Shown piece by piece: positions 34,310 through 44,899 of a DNA stretch of 58,987 bases. A program made the position numbers and the translations under genes. The notes under the pieces were generated by a model. The model had not been told where the DNA came from, ran no database searches, and was given only the letters and a program-made list of their open reading frames with translations. The first letter of the stretch is position 1. The number at the start of each line of letters is the position of its first letter. The stretch covers positions 1 to 58,987 of the forward strand of contig MU833250.1 in the NCBI GenBank assembly GCA_029204225.1, read 5' to 3'. The stretch is from Diphasiastrum complanatum. Its lineage: Eukaryota > Streptophyta > Lycopodiopsida > Lycopodiales > Lycopodiaceae.

Positions 34310-36127
34310 ATGGCATTGTACTCTAATAAGCATCAGTCCAAAAAGAAGAATTTCAAGGACAAGAAGACAAAGATAGAGCAGCCAGATTCAATGCAACAAC
34401 AACAGCAGCAGCACAGACAACAACAACCATCCAAGACCAAACTCTTTTGCAGATATTACAAAAGATCAAACCACGACATTAAGGATTGTCGCATCCTCAA
34501 GCACAATGAAGCGAGGAAGAAGATGCAGCAACACCAAGATGGAGATTCTGATGTTGTCAAAAATTCCCAAGAGGATATGACAAGGCGCTGATGGTACAAG
34601 ACCAACCATATAGAGATGCCTATCAATGGTATCTTGATTTAGGTGCTTCATAGCACATGACACCATGTAAGAACCTTTTCTCTACTCTCACAACAACGGA
34701 CTCAAGGTACATTTTCTTTGGCGACTCAAGCTCCCTCAAAGTTGAAGGCCAAGGCACTGTCCTACTTCAGTTCCCTGACGACATCACTAGACAGTTAGAT
34801 GGTGTACTTTACGTACCCAAGTTAACAAAGAACTTATTGTCTATCAGAAAGATCACTGATCAAGGCTATAGAGCTTTGTTTACTGCTAGTCAATGTACTA
34901 TTTTGATGGGAATTCTAATGAAATTCTCTCTACACACAGGGAAGGAAATTTGTATATCTTGAGTCACGATTATGCACTTACTGTGAGTAACTCTGATGCT
35001 CATGTTTGGCATCAAAGACTAGGTCATTTAAACATGCGGTCAATCTTGTACATGCATCATAACAAATTGGTCAAGGATATGAATATCAATGCTGTTACCA
35101 CAACTAATCAAATTGTTTGTGAAAATTGTCTACTAGGGAAACAACCTAGAATAAAATTTCCAAGAGGACAAGCCAGGAGAGCGAAGTCCATTTTGTTACG
35201 AATTCACAGTGACTTATGTGGTTCATGAGAGTACCCTCCTTGGGTCAAGCTCTATATTTTATCACATTCATTGATGACTACTTCCGGTTCACCAGAATCA
35301 TCTCATAAAGAACAAGTCAGAAGCATTCAGTTGCTTCAAAGTTCAAACAATATGCTAAGAATCAGACTGGTTAGAGAATCAAGACTTTGCGATTTGATTA
35401 AGGGGGAGAGTACCTATCAAATGAAATGGCAGACTACTTTTCATCATGTGGCGTGCACCATCAGTTCATAGCCAGCTACACTCCATAGCAGCCAATGCAA
35501 GAGTCTGTCAGAGCAGCTCCATTCTCCATCGATAGGCATCGACCTATGAATTTTCAAATGCAAGAGTTTGTCCCAACAGCTCCACTCACCATCGATGGGC
35601 CCAAACCCATGACTGTTCTACCGCAAGCTTCACTCACATTGATCACATATTCAGATTCAGATTGGGTAGGAGACGTGGATACCATAAAATCCACATCATG
35701 ATATATTTGTTTCCTTGCATGAGGACCCATTTCATGGAACAACAGAAAGCAGAAATGCATTTCGTTGTCCTCTATAGAATCCAAATATGTTGCAGCTATA
35801 TCAGCAGTGAAAGAGATAATATGGCCAAGAAGGCTACTACAGGATCTGCAACTCCCACAGATTGGTCCAACAATACTCTAGTGCATACTCCAGTGCGACA
35901 ATCAGAGCTGCATAGCTCTATCTCTGAACCCATGTACTCATACTAGAACTAAGTACATAGAAGTTCAGTTTCATTTTCTTAGAGAAAAGGTTCAGAACCA
36001 AGATGTTGTACTTAGTTACTGTCATACAAAAAGTATGTTGGCTGATATCTTGACAAAGCCATTGTCCAGAGATAAACATTCTACCTTAGTAGATATGATA
36101 AATCTCAATTGCAGTTTAGATTCATAG
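34310..36127 (+). pseudogene. Ty1/copia remnant with reverse transcriptase deleted (gag end, protease, integrase start, RNase H)
   Basis: Gag ends with a basic, Gln-rich stretch and a zinc knuckle CRYYKRSNHDIKDC in which the second Cys is Tyr. The protease site near 34636 reads DLGAS followed by a stop, where DSGAS is expected. Integrase zinc-binding residues follow (VWHQRLGHLNMRS, CENCLLGKQ), then FITFIDDYFRFTR and a broken GGEYLSNE. After IASYTP (about 35480) the sequence jumps to RNase H (LITYSDSDWVGDVDTIKSTS near 35637, then KYIEVQFHFLREKV and ADILTKPLSRDKH). The whole reverse transcriptase and half the integrase are thus gone. The frame ends with TAG at 36125, and a likely 3' LTR (TGTTGGAGTTTAATC) starts at about 36148. 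Confidence 0.85.
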
Positions 36128-36310
36128 CAGTAAGCTTAACGAAGAGTGTTGGAGTTTAATCTTACTCCTACTCATCCTAATTACCCTCCTTCCTTCTCTC
36201 AATTTTATTCTCTCAAATAAAGTTTGCAGAAAGTGGTCTGTTTTCCAACAGTCTGCATTTTTAGACTGATTATTGCAACAGTCTACATTTTTACTAAGGA
36301 ATTTCCACAG

Positions 36311-36560
36311 GCGAAAAACCCGACACTGTTGCCAAATCCCAACACTGTTGCCTTTCCACCTTCGGGCCATCTTGAGCAACTAAGTGTTTTGCGACACAAG
36401 CGAAAAACCCGACACTGTCGCCAAAACCCGACATGGTTGCCTTTCCACCTTCGGGCCATCTTGAGCAACTAAGTGTTTTGCGACTCAAGCGAAAAACCTG
36501 ACACTGTCGCCTTTCCATTTTGGGCCATCCTAAGAAACTAAGTGTTTTGCGACACTTTGT
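36311..36560 (+). repeat. 89-bp tandem repeat, two full and one shortened unit
   Basis: Units start GCGAAAAACC at 36311, 36400 and 36489 and share CCTTTCCA(C/T)(C/T)TT(C/T)(G/T)GGGCCATC and AAGTGTTTTGCGAC. The third lacks about 18 internal bases. Spacing is exactly 89 bp twice. Confidence 0.9.
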
Positions 36561-36893
36561 GCTAAGTTGGTTTTTAGGCCATTTCAAACACTTTAAAAAA
36601 TGCAACACTTCTTCACAAAAAATACGAAAGATTACACTCTACAGAAATACACAAGATTTCAAATACCAATTGTCTTCATCTTCATGCTCCAATAACAACT
36701 GTTCTAATTAGTCAATTAAGCGATCTTGTAAATGTAAAGCTAGAATAATGCAAGATCTTCTAGTTGCTATATATGTAAATGAGTGATTGAAGGAATCATG
36801 ATCAAAGAGATTCAAAAGTTGATTCGTTAGATAGACAGAGATCAAACGACTAGAACGGGTCTTCTAGTAGCTGACTCCTTAGAGTAAGTGATC

Positions 36894-37054
<161 letters not shown>

Positions 37055-37200
37055 CAGAACTTTAGCAATTGATTTGAGTTTGTAAGTAGGACCACGCGCT
37101 TATCAACGCAATCATATTATGGTTTGATTGTTGTTTTACAACATTATTATACGGATTTGCTACTGTTCTACATCTTTGTATTCTTGTTGAATGAAACTAA

Positions 37201-39199
37201 CTCTCACTCCTCTTACGCAAACATCATTATAAGAAAATGTATGGCTATCTCTGATGCCTAAGTTATTTCTACATTCTCTTCATATTAGGTTACCAACATT
37301 AGAGATTGCATGGCTATCCCAGATGCCTAATCGTTTATGCAATCTCTCTTTTCATGGCAGTCTAAGACTCCTACACTGATAGTCTTATTCAACACAAAAG
37401 AACAGCTCGCAATCTCCGTTCTCTAAGTAATCCATGATTCTATTTACATAGTTATCACTGTTCTTTCATCATTGTATTCATCAAAATTCACGAAAAGCCT
37501 GACACTTTTTGTGGGCCTACTCTAAGGATAAATCTCAAAATCTTTATATGATACAGGCTATGACTCAATCCACGTGCAAAATTACCATTGACAAGATTGT
37601 GAAGATTACACTGTGAGTTTCAAAAACCCCCCATGATACCACGCAAGGCATCCTGACCAATGATACGATAGGCATAAAAACTAAACGATTATAAAAACAA
37701 GATTGGGTCGGGACGTTATAACGGGAATGGTGAGTAAAGTTGAGAGTGTTGTTTACATGTGGGAAATAGAAGAAAAAAATCTCCAAGTAGGAATTTTGTG
37801 TAAGTGGTATGCTTTAAGTTTGCAAGTCATTACTTCATGTTACAGAGGGGAAGACCATAGGAATGCAAAAGTTGAATTAATCTCCACCCTTCATCTTCAT
37901 TGACGAGAATCTTCATTGGTAATTTTTAGATTTGATTATAACCATTGGGATATGCCTACATCTTCACCATATCATTTTGTGATACTACACATCACTCATA
38001 GGAAGGAGTGTGTCATAGGATGTATTGATCCTTAAAACAGATGCTGGTAAGGGATCATATACTCCTTAACATACCTATCAACCTCAAAAGTCCGTTGTGG
38101 ACTAGGCTAGTAATGGCAATCGACCATCAAACTCTGTCTACCACGATCCAAGAGTTATATCATAGTGAGCCGAGAAAATAATGCACCCGTTGAACCACTC
38201 ACTACCACCCGAGATAGACAATGACAAATACTTGAAAATCAAAATCGCTAGAACACGTCCGAGAGTTGGTGAACAACGCTGAGATACACTAAATGATCAA
38301 CAACTCTGGCGGAATGAAAGGATAGGATGTTCTAGAATATGGAATATTCTTTGAAGATGTTAACAACGACTTTAATTCAAAAGGAATATTTAAGAAGGTT
38401 CTACTGAATCACGTGATCCATCCATTAGAACTCGCATATCGAAAGTCAGTTTAAGACCAAAATCCCAACATACATTGCAAGATTAATACTAAGACTCATT
38501 TGATACCTGGGACCATTATCCAAAACCATTCCACCTCTTCTAGGATGATTTTCGTATCTATCATCCATGATAGAGTGCCATGGCACAGTTTGGTAATCCG
38601 AGAAGATTCTATCCAGTAATACGAATTTTGAGCTGGGGATCTGCCACCATTATAACTTTAGACACTACTTTGGGACATGTCACCACCGGTGACCTTGCTT
38701 TAGAAATCAATACCAACGGAGCTCAAATACAGGCCACTTTGCACCTACAATTGGGTCATCACTGGTTTCCCCTAGTAGTTCAAGTTGCACTATTATATGA
38801 GGTCCCTCGAGCAGCCTTAGGGTTTATATGACAGACCTAGAATACCAATTCCTACCCCTACTAGGTGACGTGTGCCAACTAGTGAGACGAGGAATTCCAA
38901 GATACCATTTCTATACACTAGAGTTTCACCACAACTTGCAACCTTGGGATATCTTATTTAGAATACAACTTCACGAGGATTAGAGTTATTTAGAAGTATA
39001 AGAACTAAGGCCAAAATCTACATGCAAATGCCAAAAACTTGATATGCAATTTATTAGCCACCACTTAGGTTTTTCCAATGCTCTAAAAATCGGCCAAATC
39101 CAACATGAATTGTGATAAATCGGAATTGATCAATATTATAATACTTTATAGGGTTTTGATCTACAAAAGATCCAATCTACATATACAAGAAACTCGAAT
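37201..39199. other. Spacer, no supported gene
   Basis: The open stretches at 37703-37903 and 38580-38831 show no motif I recognise, and the region is otherwise stop-rich. Probably decayed repeats. Confidence 0.5.
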
Positions 39200-39955
39200 T
39201 TGGTGTAGAATCCAATCTAGCATGCTCTAACATTGATATCTTCTCCAAATCATTGATAGATGTGATTTCCTTCTTCATAAATTGAAACACAAACTTTGAT
39301 ACCATGAGAAAGATTTTAAATCATTAAGATCTAAAATATCCCTTTGATCTTTGGTTAGTAAAACAAGCAATTCACCAATCAATGTAAAAAAATCAGCATC
39401 TACACTAAGAATGAGATGCAAACTCTAATAGATCTTGATCATACATGAACCAAAACATAAAATAATGTTTTTGTCCCGTACAATAATAGTAAGCTACTGT
39501 ATTTCACACGTGTGGATCTACAAATAGCATTTAATGAGCATTCTACACATAGAATTGCAAGATATCACAAGTATAGTGCACCAATGGATAGTAGAACCCA
39601 AGAGAACCATGTATAAGCATGAATGAGATAAGAGAGTTCTTGTTGTGTTGTTGGCCTCTCCTCCAAACCTACAACAATATCCAAAACATCATTCATCTCA
39701 AGAAATTCCATCCTGACTTTCCACAATGAATAGTTGTTTGAGATAGGCCTATCATTGCCTTCCAACATGTATCCACTTGATGTAGCCATGTTGCAATGAC
39801 CTGATCCTTTCTTCCAACCTGTTCCAATGCACAAAGCACTCTTTTGAACAACAACAAATGTTTTCAAAAAGAAATCACAAAATATGGAACCTCTCAATTC
39901 TCTTCTAGCATTTATATCAAGCAAATGAACACATAGAATAGTGAAATCTTGATCA
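39200..39955 (-). mobile_element. Copia fragment: gag N-terminus fused to an LTR with primer site
   Basis: On the minus strand, gag begins MATSSGYMLEGNDRPISNNY at about 39788 and continues WKVRMEFLEMND, the typical copia gag N-terminus. After ERPTTQQE the sequence passes directly into an LTR (about 39640 to 39310) of the family also found at 7.6 kb. The LTR is followed by TGGTATCAAAG near 39305, an initiator-methionine primer site. So a gag start is joined by deletion to an LTR that itself reads as a 5' LTR: a head-to-tail relic. CACACGTGTG is at 39505-39514. Confidence 0.75.
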
Positions 39956-40299
39956 ACCTACATTAGGGGAGGTCCAAGCGCTATAAGGGCCCTTTGTAAA
40001 GATGCTTTTTTTGACTTTTCAACTATTCGATGTCCACATGTCCCAATAATATTTTTACATGTGTGCAGGATTGTAACGGTGTTTGCCGGACAAAATTTGT
40101 GTAGAATTTCCCGTGCATATTTTTAGCCAGTTCAAAACTCCCATCGGGCAAAGTCTAGACATGTGATTGGATAATATATTGTTGCCCGTCGGCAAAAGAC
40201 TGCCCAAGTTTAACTAACTAAAGTTTAACTAACTTGCATGGATGGTTCAACTAACTGAAGTTATCAATCATTTTGTATCTTGCATGTACATTATCAATC
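39956..40299. other. Spacer with TTTGCCG-type motifs
   Basis: Several copies of a GCCGG/GGGCAAA/GCCCGTCGGCAAA theme (40085, 40143, 40187) resemble subterminal repeats of plant CACTA and Mutator-like elements. No matching right-hand terminus was found. Confidence 0.35.
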
Positions 40300-40339
40300 G
40301 TTTTGTATCTTGCACTGTTATGCATGTGCAATGGCCGCT

Positions 40340-41676
40340 TGCAATCGAAGACCACATAGTGCGATTAATTTGGTCACTGTCTGTAATGAAAGAGATTTCG
40401 AAGGGTTATGGATACCATGCACATACAGAAAGTTTCAATGGGTTGTGATGCATCCCTCATCAAAAGATGCATTCCGCAAAAGAAAGCAAATATGGATTAC
40501 AAAAACTTTTGGAAAGGAAGAATTTTAGAGTTCAAAGTTTCAAAGGGAGGTCAATCCATTTCAAAAGTCTTGATTCAACATGTGTATATGCACAATGAAG
40601 TTATGGCGGTGGATGTCAATCTCGTAGATCGACTCAAATGCAATTGTATGTGATGCAACTTATGCTGGTTTTTCTATGTTAATTATCCACATTCATTATT
40701 GTGATATTTGTGTTAAAATGGAATATTCTCTTTTGCAGACTTGTATCCATCGAGCATAAGCGAATGGCAACCAATACAATCACTTGCAAGCATCATAGAC
40801 GTCATTCATTCTGATATCGGTTTACTCCAGTATAAGCATCGTCCTTTAAAGTCAATTTTGGATTCTGGCATTTGTTTTATGATTCTCTTTACATACCATG
40901 CAAAAATGGTTTGAATGGCAAACTAGAAACTCTACCTCTACCACATTTATTGAGTGAGGAATGGGTTCTCCTCGATTCTACCATAGCAGAAAGTTTTAGA
41001 TCGAAGTTTTTTATGGACATTCAAAACTGCATGAAATGTAGCACAGGTTCAAAAACCAATAGACTATACTGGTATTTACCATTTGCAATTTTTGTAGATA
41101 TTTTGGCTAGATGTAATGTTCGTAAAACAACTACAATATTTATTGCTAAGGATTTAATTGATGAAATGATATTAGAACTCCTTGATGATCATTGGGATGT
41201 GAAAACTAGTCGTAGCATTCAATGTAGAGCTAACAAATCATCCATGATATTTCAATATCATATAGAAAAATGAATGCTTTCTTTTATGTTTTATTATAGA
41301 AGAGGGAATAATGAATGGAAGGCATTAGATCAAGACTTTACAGTGAACCATCGTGAGCAAATGCAAATAGAGGTGAAGCAAAATGGGGTTGTTATTGCGA
41401 CAATTGAAGTGGAGGAGGACTGGAGTCTAAAATATATACGATCGGAACTTACAATGCTCCAATTTGACATCTCTCAAAACTATGGTTTTTGAGTAAATGA
41501 AAAATGGTACATTTTTGTATTTGAATAGTCTGTTATGTAATTGTTATCCTGCTATTTATTAACAATGATTTATTGATAGACCATTTGCAATGTTAATGCA
41601 GATCAGATCAAGGCAAGAAGATTATATCCCATGCAAAGATTTAATGTCAGGCATAGAAATTGTCGAAACAGAATAA
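40340..41676 (+). pseudogene. Unrecognised multi-exon gene remnant, convergent with the H3-Ulp1 gene
   Basis: Three exon blocks join in phase with canonical GT and AG ends. The first ends at 40645 (VDVNLVDRLKCN), the second runs 40739-41516, and the last runs 41602-41676 (DLMSGIEIVETE, then TAA overlapping an AATAAA signal). Introns are 93 and 85 bp. The middle exon encodes YIPCKNGLNGKLETLPLP, ELLDDHWDVKTSRSIQCR and VVIATIEVEEDWSLKYIR. The last of these, with the following NYGF and VNEKW, resembles a small beta-grasp-like fold, but I cannot name it. Damage: frame changes near 40500 and 40870, and TGA at 41271 and about 41491 where TGG would fit. It points at the H3-Ulp1 gene, 456 bp away, and has similar introns. 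Confidence 0.5.
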
Positions 41677-42132
41677 AGCTTTGATGGATCAGTATTCCTA
41701 CAATATTGGTGAGCTTAACTTTCCTTGTTAAATTTTAGATTGTTAACTTTTGGCACCTTTTAGATTAACCCACATTGTTTATTGAAAAATGTAATTCCAT
41801 TTTTTTCATGTGTAGGTTCAAAGAAAATGTAATGAAATATGTACAATATACAATTACATCTTTCTAAAGATGGAAATAGCAACAATAGAATATCAAATGA
41901 TGGAAATAGCAACAATCGAATATCAAAAGACTCGAAAGGGTCATCATTTGTACACATTGAATGTAAATTTTTGAAGTACATATTTTTGTATTGGCCTTTC
42001 AATAAGACCATCTATTTCTCTATATAAATTTCTTTTCCATCAGCTCTTTCAAGTGCAAGCTCCCCAGCTTCTTGTTCCATTTTCACCGATGTTGCATTAG
42101 TGAGGAAAATCTTAATCATTTCTTATCAAAAT
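41677..42132. other. Intergenic spacer between convergent genes
   Basis: Contains a two-copy direct repeat of GATGGAAATAGCAACAAT at about 41870-41925. No gene. Confidence 0.6.
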
Positions 42133-42798
42133 TCAAATGTCATTTTGTGTAAATTTTGGACAGGTGAACTGCAAATCATCAACAATAAACAAGTTAGACA
42201 AATACACAAAAATAAAAAATCATATAAATAAAATCAGTGTACATCCAAACTCAAATTACCTGACGTATATCGACATTTTCACCTTGGTTAATGAACCACT
42301 CCATAAAGTACTTTACATTTTTAATGGCATACCAGCCACAACTGAATGAGTCAACTTGCTGAGAGGACTGAGAATCAAAATTGAGAATGTTAGTTTCACA
42401 TTTTTTATATAGCAATTTGCATCACAAAAAAAATAATTGAAAAATTGGTTACTTGTGCGTCGATTATCTCTATGTGCTTTGCTACACACAGGGCCTTCGT
42501 TGGAAAATATATAATCATGCTTTTGTACATCTCAATGTCGACATTGAGGTGTGTTGATCTCAAAGACTTCATTCTCAACACTCTTGGATTGCACAAACCG
42601 GCTTCATCCACTCTTAGTGATATAATATGTATAGACCAGTGATGACTGCAAACAAACCAAATAGTCAACGATATGTAAATGAAAAAAATACAAATAAAAC
42701 ATACAATACATACAATAAAACATCATACATACAATCCAAATTTTGGTATCGCTTGGCATGGGTCGTAAACATGATGAAGCTGATTGCTCGTCCTTAAG

Positions 42799-42833
42799 CT
42801 AGTGACAAAAAAATTGAGTAAGAACAAAAACAC
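42799..42833 (-). other. 35-nt candidate intron in the Ulp1 part
   Basis: It starts GTGTTTTTG and ends TCACTAG on the minus strand. Removing it puts the flanking exons in the same frame, ahead of the next three in-phase junctions. 35 nt is well below normal plant intron size, so it may be an intron shortened by deletion. Confidence 0.45.
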
Positions 42834-43539
42834 CTGGAACATTGTCGCTTTTGTACAATTGGACCCAATAATTGAGTAGCTTCGACAATTGGGTCTATGA
42901 GGTCCGAAGACTTATTTATAGGTTCCTTACAGATAGGAGGATTAAAATAATTCATATATGAGGCCGAACATATATTAAATATAAAGTGACCACCCGTACT
43001 TGTCAAAAATTATATATCGTTCAGAATAAAAAAATGTCAGCATGGGATCGACCGGATATTGAACAGCTAAATTTTTATATATAGTTCCTATTGATTGAGA
43101 AGGGCTTTCAGGAAAGAGAGCAACTGATTTTGTGACGTATCTATCCAAATCCTCTGTGGTGCTTCTGGGCACATCCAAAGATTGGTCACTACCAAAAGAG
43201 TAATCCAGTAAAACATTTAGACCAGGAGTGACATGAAGACCCTCTTGAACTTTCAGTGTATCAAAAATTAATTGGGTCTGGCCTATCATCTGCTTGGTCT
43301 CATCTTGATAGTACTAATCTTCTTTTAGACGGAGGTGGAGGAGAGGGAGAATCTTCAGCTTCCACCCTAGATGACCCAGCTTGATCATGAGTTGGTTGGT
43401 CTACCATTGGCTTGATTTGGCCTTTGTTGGCCCTAGTTTCTGACTTCACTGGCCTTGACTGCTTTCTTTTCTTCTGATAAGGGGGCGTGGGAGTGGGTCA
43501 GGGAGGTGGAAGTGCTTTGAACACCTGCTCATACTGATT

Positions 43540-43920
43540 CCTCAACTTGAACACAAGCTCTATACCTTTGGGCATGATAGTCACCCACTTTGCATGTACA
43601 GCAGCAAGCACAGTGTCCTCAGAAAACCAAATCTGATAATCTTCATAGGTTGTATGCAAAGCTTCTATGGCCGTCACACACCATCTCACATCCATAGACA
43701 AAGATCTCGTCACATCCCTCACCATCCTATTGAAGTGAGCTTTCGGTATCAGTAGGTTGATGGACTTCTGTAACCTCCTGATATCTTTGAGCCATGGTCA
43801 GGGTTTTTTGCCTGTCTCCCTAGCACAAGGTTTAGCAGCAGCAGGATAAAAGGATGATGTAGGTTGACCAGCAGTCGGGACAGTAGATTGGGGATGCGCG
43901 ATCTGTTTAGTCCTTGCCAT
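43540..43920 (-). pseudogene. Histone H3-like domain within the fusion
   Basis: 127 codons against the 136 of canonical H3. Lys4 of the tail is kept (ARTKQ), but the Lys9-Ser10 region is replaced (AHPQS), so normal tail marks would mostly be absent. The block AAAKPCARETGKKP aligns with the AARKSAPATGGVKKP part of H3. By eye about 40 percent of the fold residues match canonical H3. The divergence, including a changed loop 1 (SMDVRWCVTAIEAL), is of the order seen in centromeric H3 variants, but no diagnostic centromeric feature is proven. One nonsense codon (TGA, codon 41) precedes the fold. Confidence 0.75.
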
Positions 43921-44899
43921 ATCTTTCCAATATCGTAGACACGCGAGTAGATTGTAGATGAAATAGTCGTATACAAGTTTTCGCATGGCTTCGATATCAG
44001 ACAGAGAGTTTGCAATATCGTAGGGGCGCGAATGCTTATCTGCTCTGCAGATTATTTTACTTTGTTTCAGTCATATGCTTACAAATACAAGGTGAAAGAG
44101 TCATGGAGACATGGATATATGGCCTTATTGGGGCTGTTTCAGTCATTACAGCTGCACTCATCATCATCGTGCTTCTTCAAATCTATGTCATGCTTAAGAT
44201 GAAAATTTGAAAGCCTATGCTTTCCTATTATTGTCCAAAGGGCAAGGAATCAAAGAAATGTATGAGAGGTGGGTAGCTCGCCTCCATTACTTTGTATGTT
44301 GTTCTTCATTGTCTGATCCATGTACTAAGGACAATACTTAACATTTATGAGAACATTTTTCAAAAACTTCCCTACAGTTGTTGCATGATTTGGCTTGAAG
44401 ACCGACAAGTAAGCTCTTATAGTATAACATCGGAGACATTCATCCGAAGTTTGTAACTTATCTGCTCATAGGTCATGTTGCAAGCTTCTTTGTTCAGGAG
44501 GTAGAAGAAATTAGCGTACATTGTCTCCATGTTTTGACTTTTTTTAATGCTATTAGTCTCTCTTTATTCAATGCCTTAGTTAATAAATTTGTAATCATTG
44601 TTTTGGCTAGCAGAAGTGCAGTGCAATGATACTTCACCAGTCTGAACAAGATCTATGATATAGTAATATTGAATCCCTATGTTGAATCTACCATTCTTAG
44701 AAAAAAAATACAACCTTGATTATGATTGATCAATCCATATGTGCATATTGTGCAGATAGGTATTTGTGTTCTAAACCCTAAACCCCTTGAGTTTTCTTCT
44801 TAGTGTCATTACAATTCAATAGTTGTTTAGTTTGATTATTCGTTGATCATTCTCTGAGTTGAGTTCTACGGCCTACCATGCTGAGAAGGGTGGAATAAG
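43921..44899. other. Spacer, no supported gene; possible 5' flank of the H3-Ulp1 gene
   Basis: The H3 frame stays open upstream of its ATG to about 44075 (including an alternative ATG at 43986), so the real start might be earlier. A plus-strand frame at 44104-44210 encodes one hydrophobic segment (YGLIGAVSVITAALIIIVLL) with no other support. CTAAACCCTAAACCCC at about 44772 resembles plant telomere repeat. Confidence 0.5.

Larger units (their letters stand above)
42133..43920 (-). pseudogene. Histone H3-like domain fused to an Ulp1 (peptidase C48) SUMO-protease-like domain
   Basis: The frame starts MARTKQ at 43920, like the H3 tail. The histone fold follows: DIRRLQKSINLLI (residues 46-58), FNRMVRD (63-69) and HAKWVTIMPKGIEL (109-122; canonical H3 has HAKRVTIMPKDIQL). 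Next come a Pro-rich linker with a basic signal (QKKRKQSRP), an unassigned region, and exons 42733-42798, 42453-42645, 42260-42367 and 42133-42168, which join in phase at GT-AG sites. The protease half has His (HHWS, 42641), Gln and Cys in Q-x5-C (QVDSFSC, Cys at 42340). The usual Asp-Ser-Leu is LRMKSL, so the Asp is lost. Breaks: TGA at 43798 and 43498 (CGA-like contexts) and frame changes near 43310 and 42990. Ulp1 proteases remove SUMO. Joined to H3 it could target chromatin, but that is inference. Confidence 0.75.

Noticed and set aside
36311-36560. Spaced repeats considered as a CRISPR array
   Set aside because: The 89-bp units are contiguous, without unique spacers, and lie in plant DNA.
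38580-38831. 83-codon plus-strand frame
   Set aside because: I considered a gypsy gag or viral movement-protein origin but saw no diagnostic motif, so no assignment is made.
43540-43920. An ordinary host H3 or CENH3 gene
   Set aside because: The tail is heavily altered, the fold is diverged, a stop lies in the frame, and the same strand continues in phase into the linker and the Ulp1 region.
44010-44210. Small frame with one transmembrane segment
   Set aside because: A single hydrophobic stretch without signal, domain, splice support or relatives in the window.
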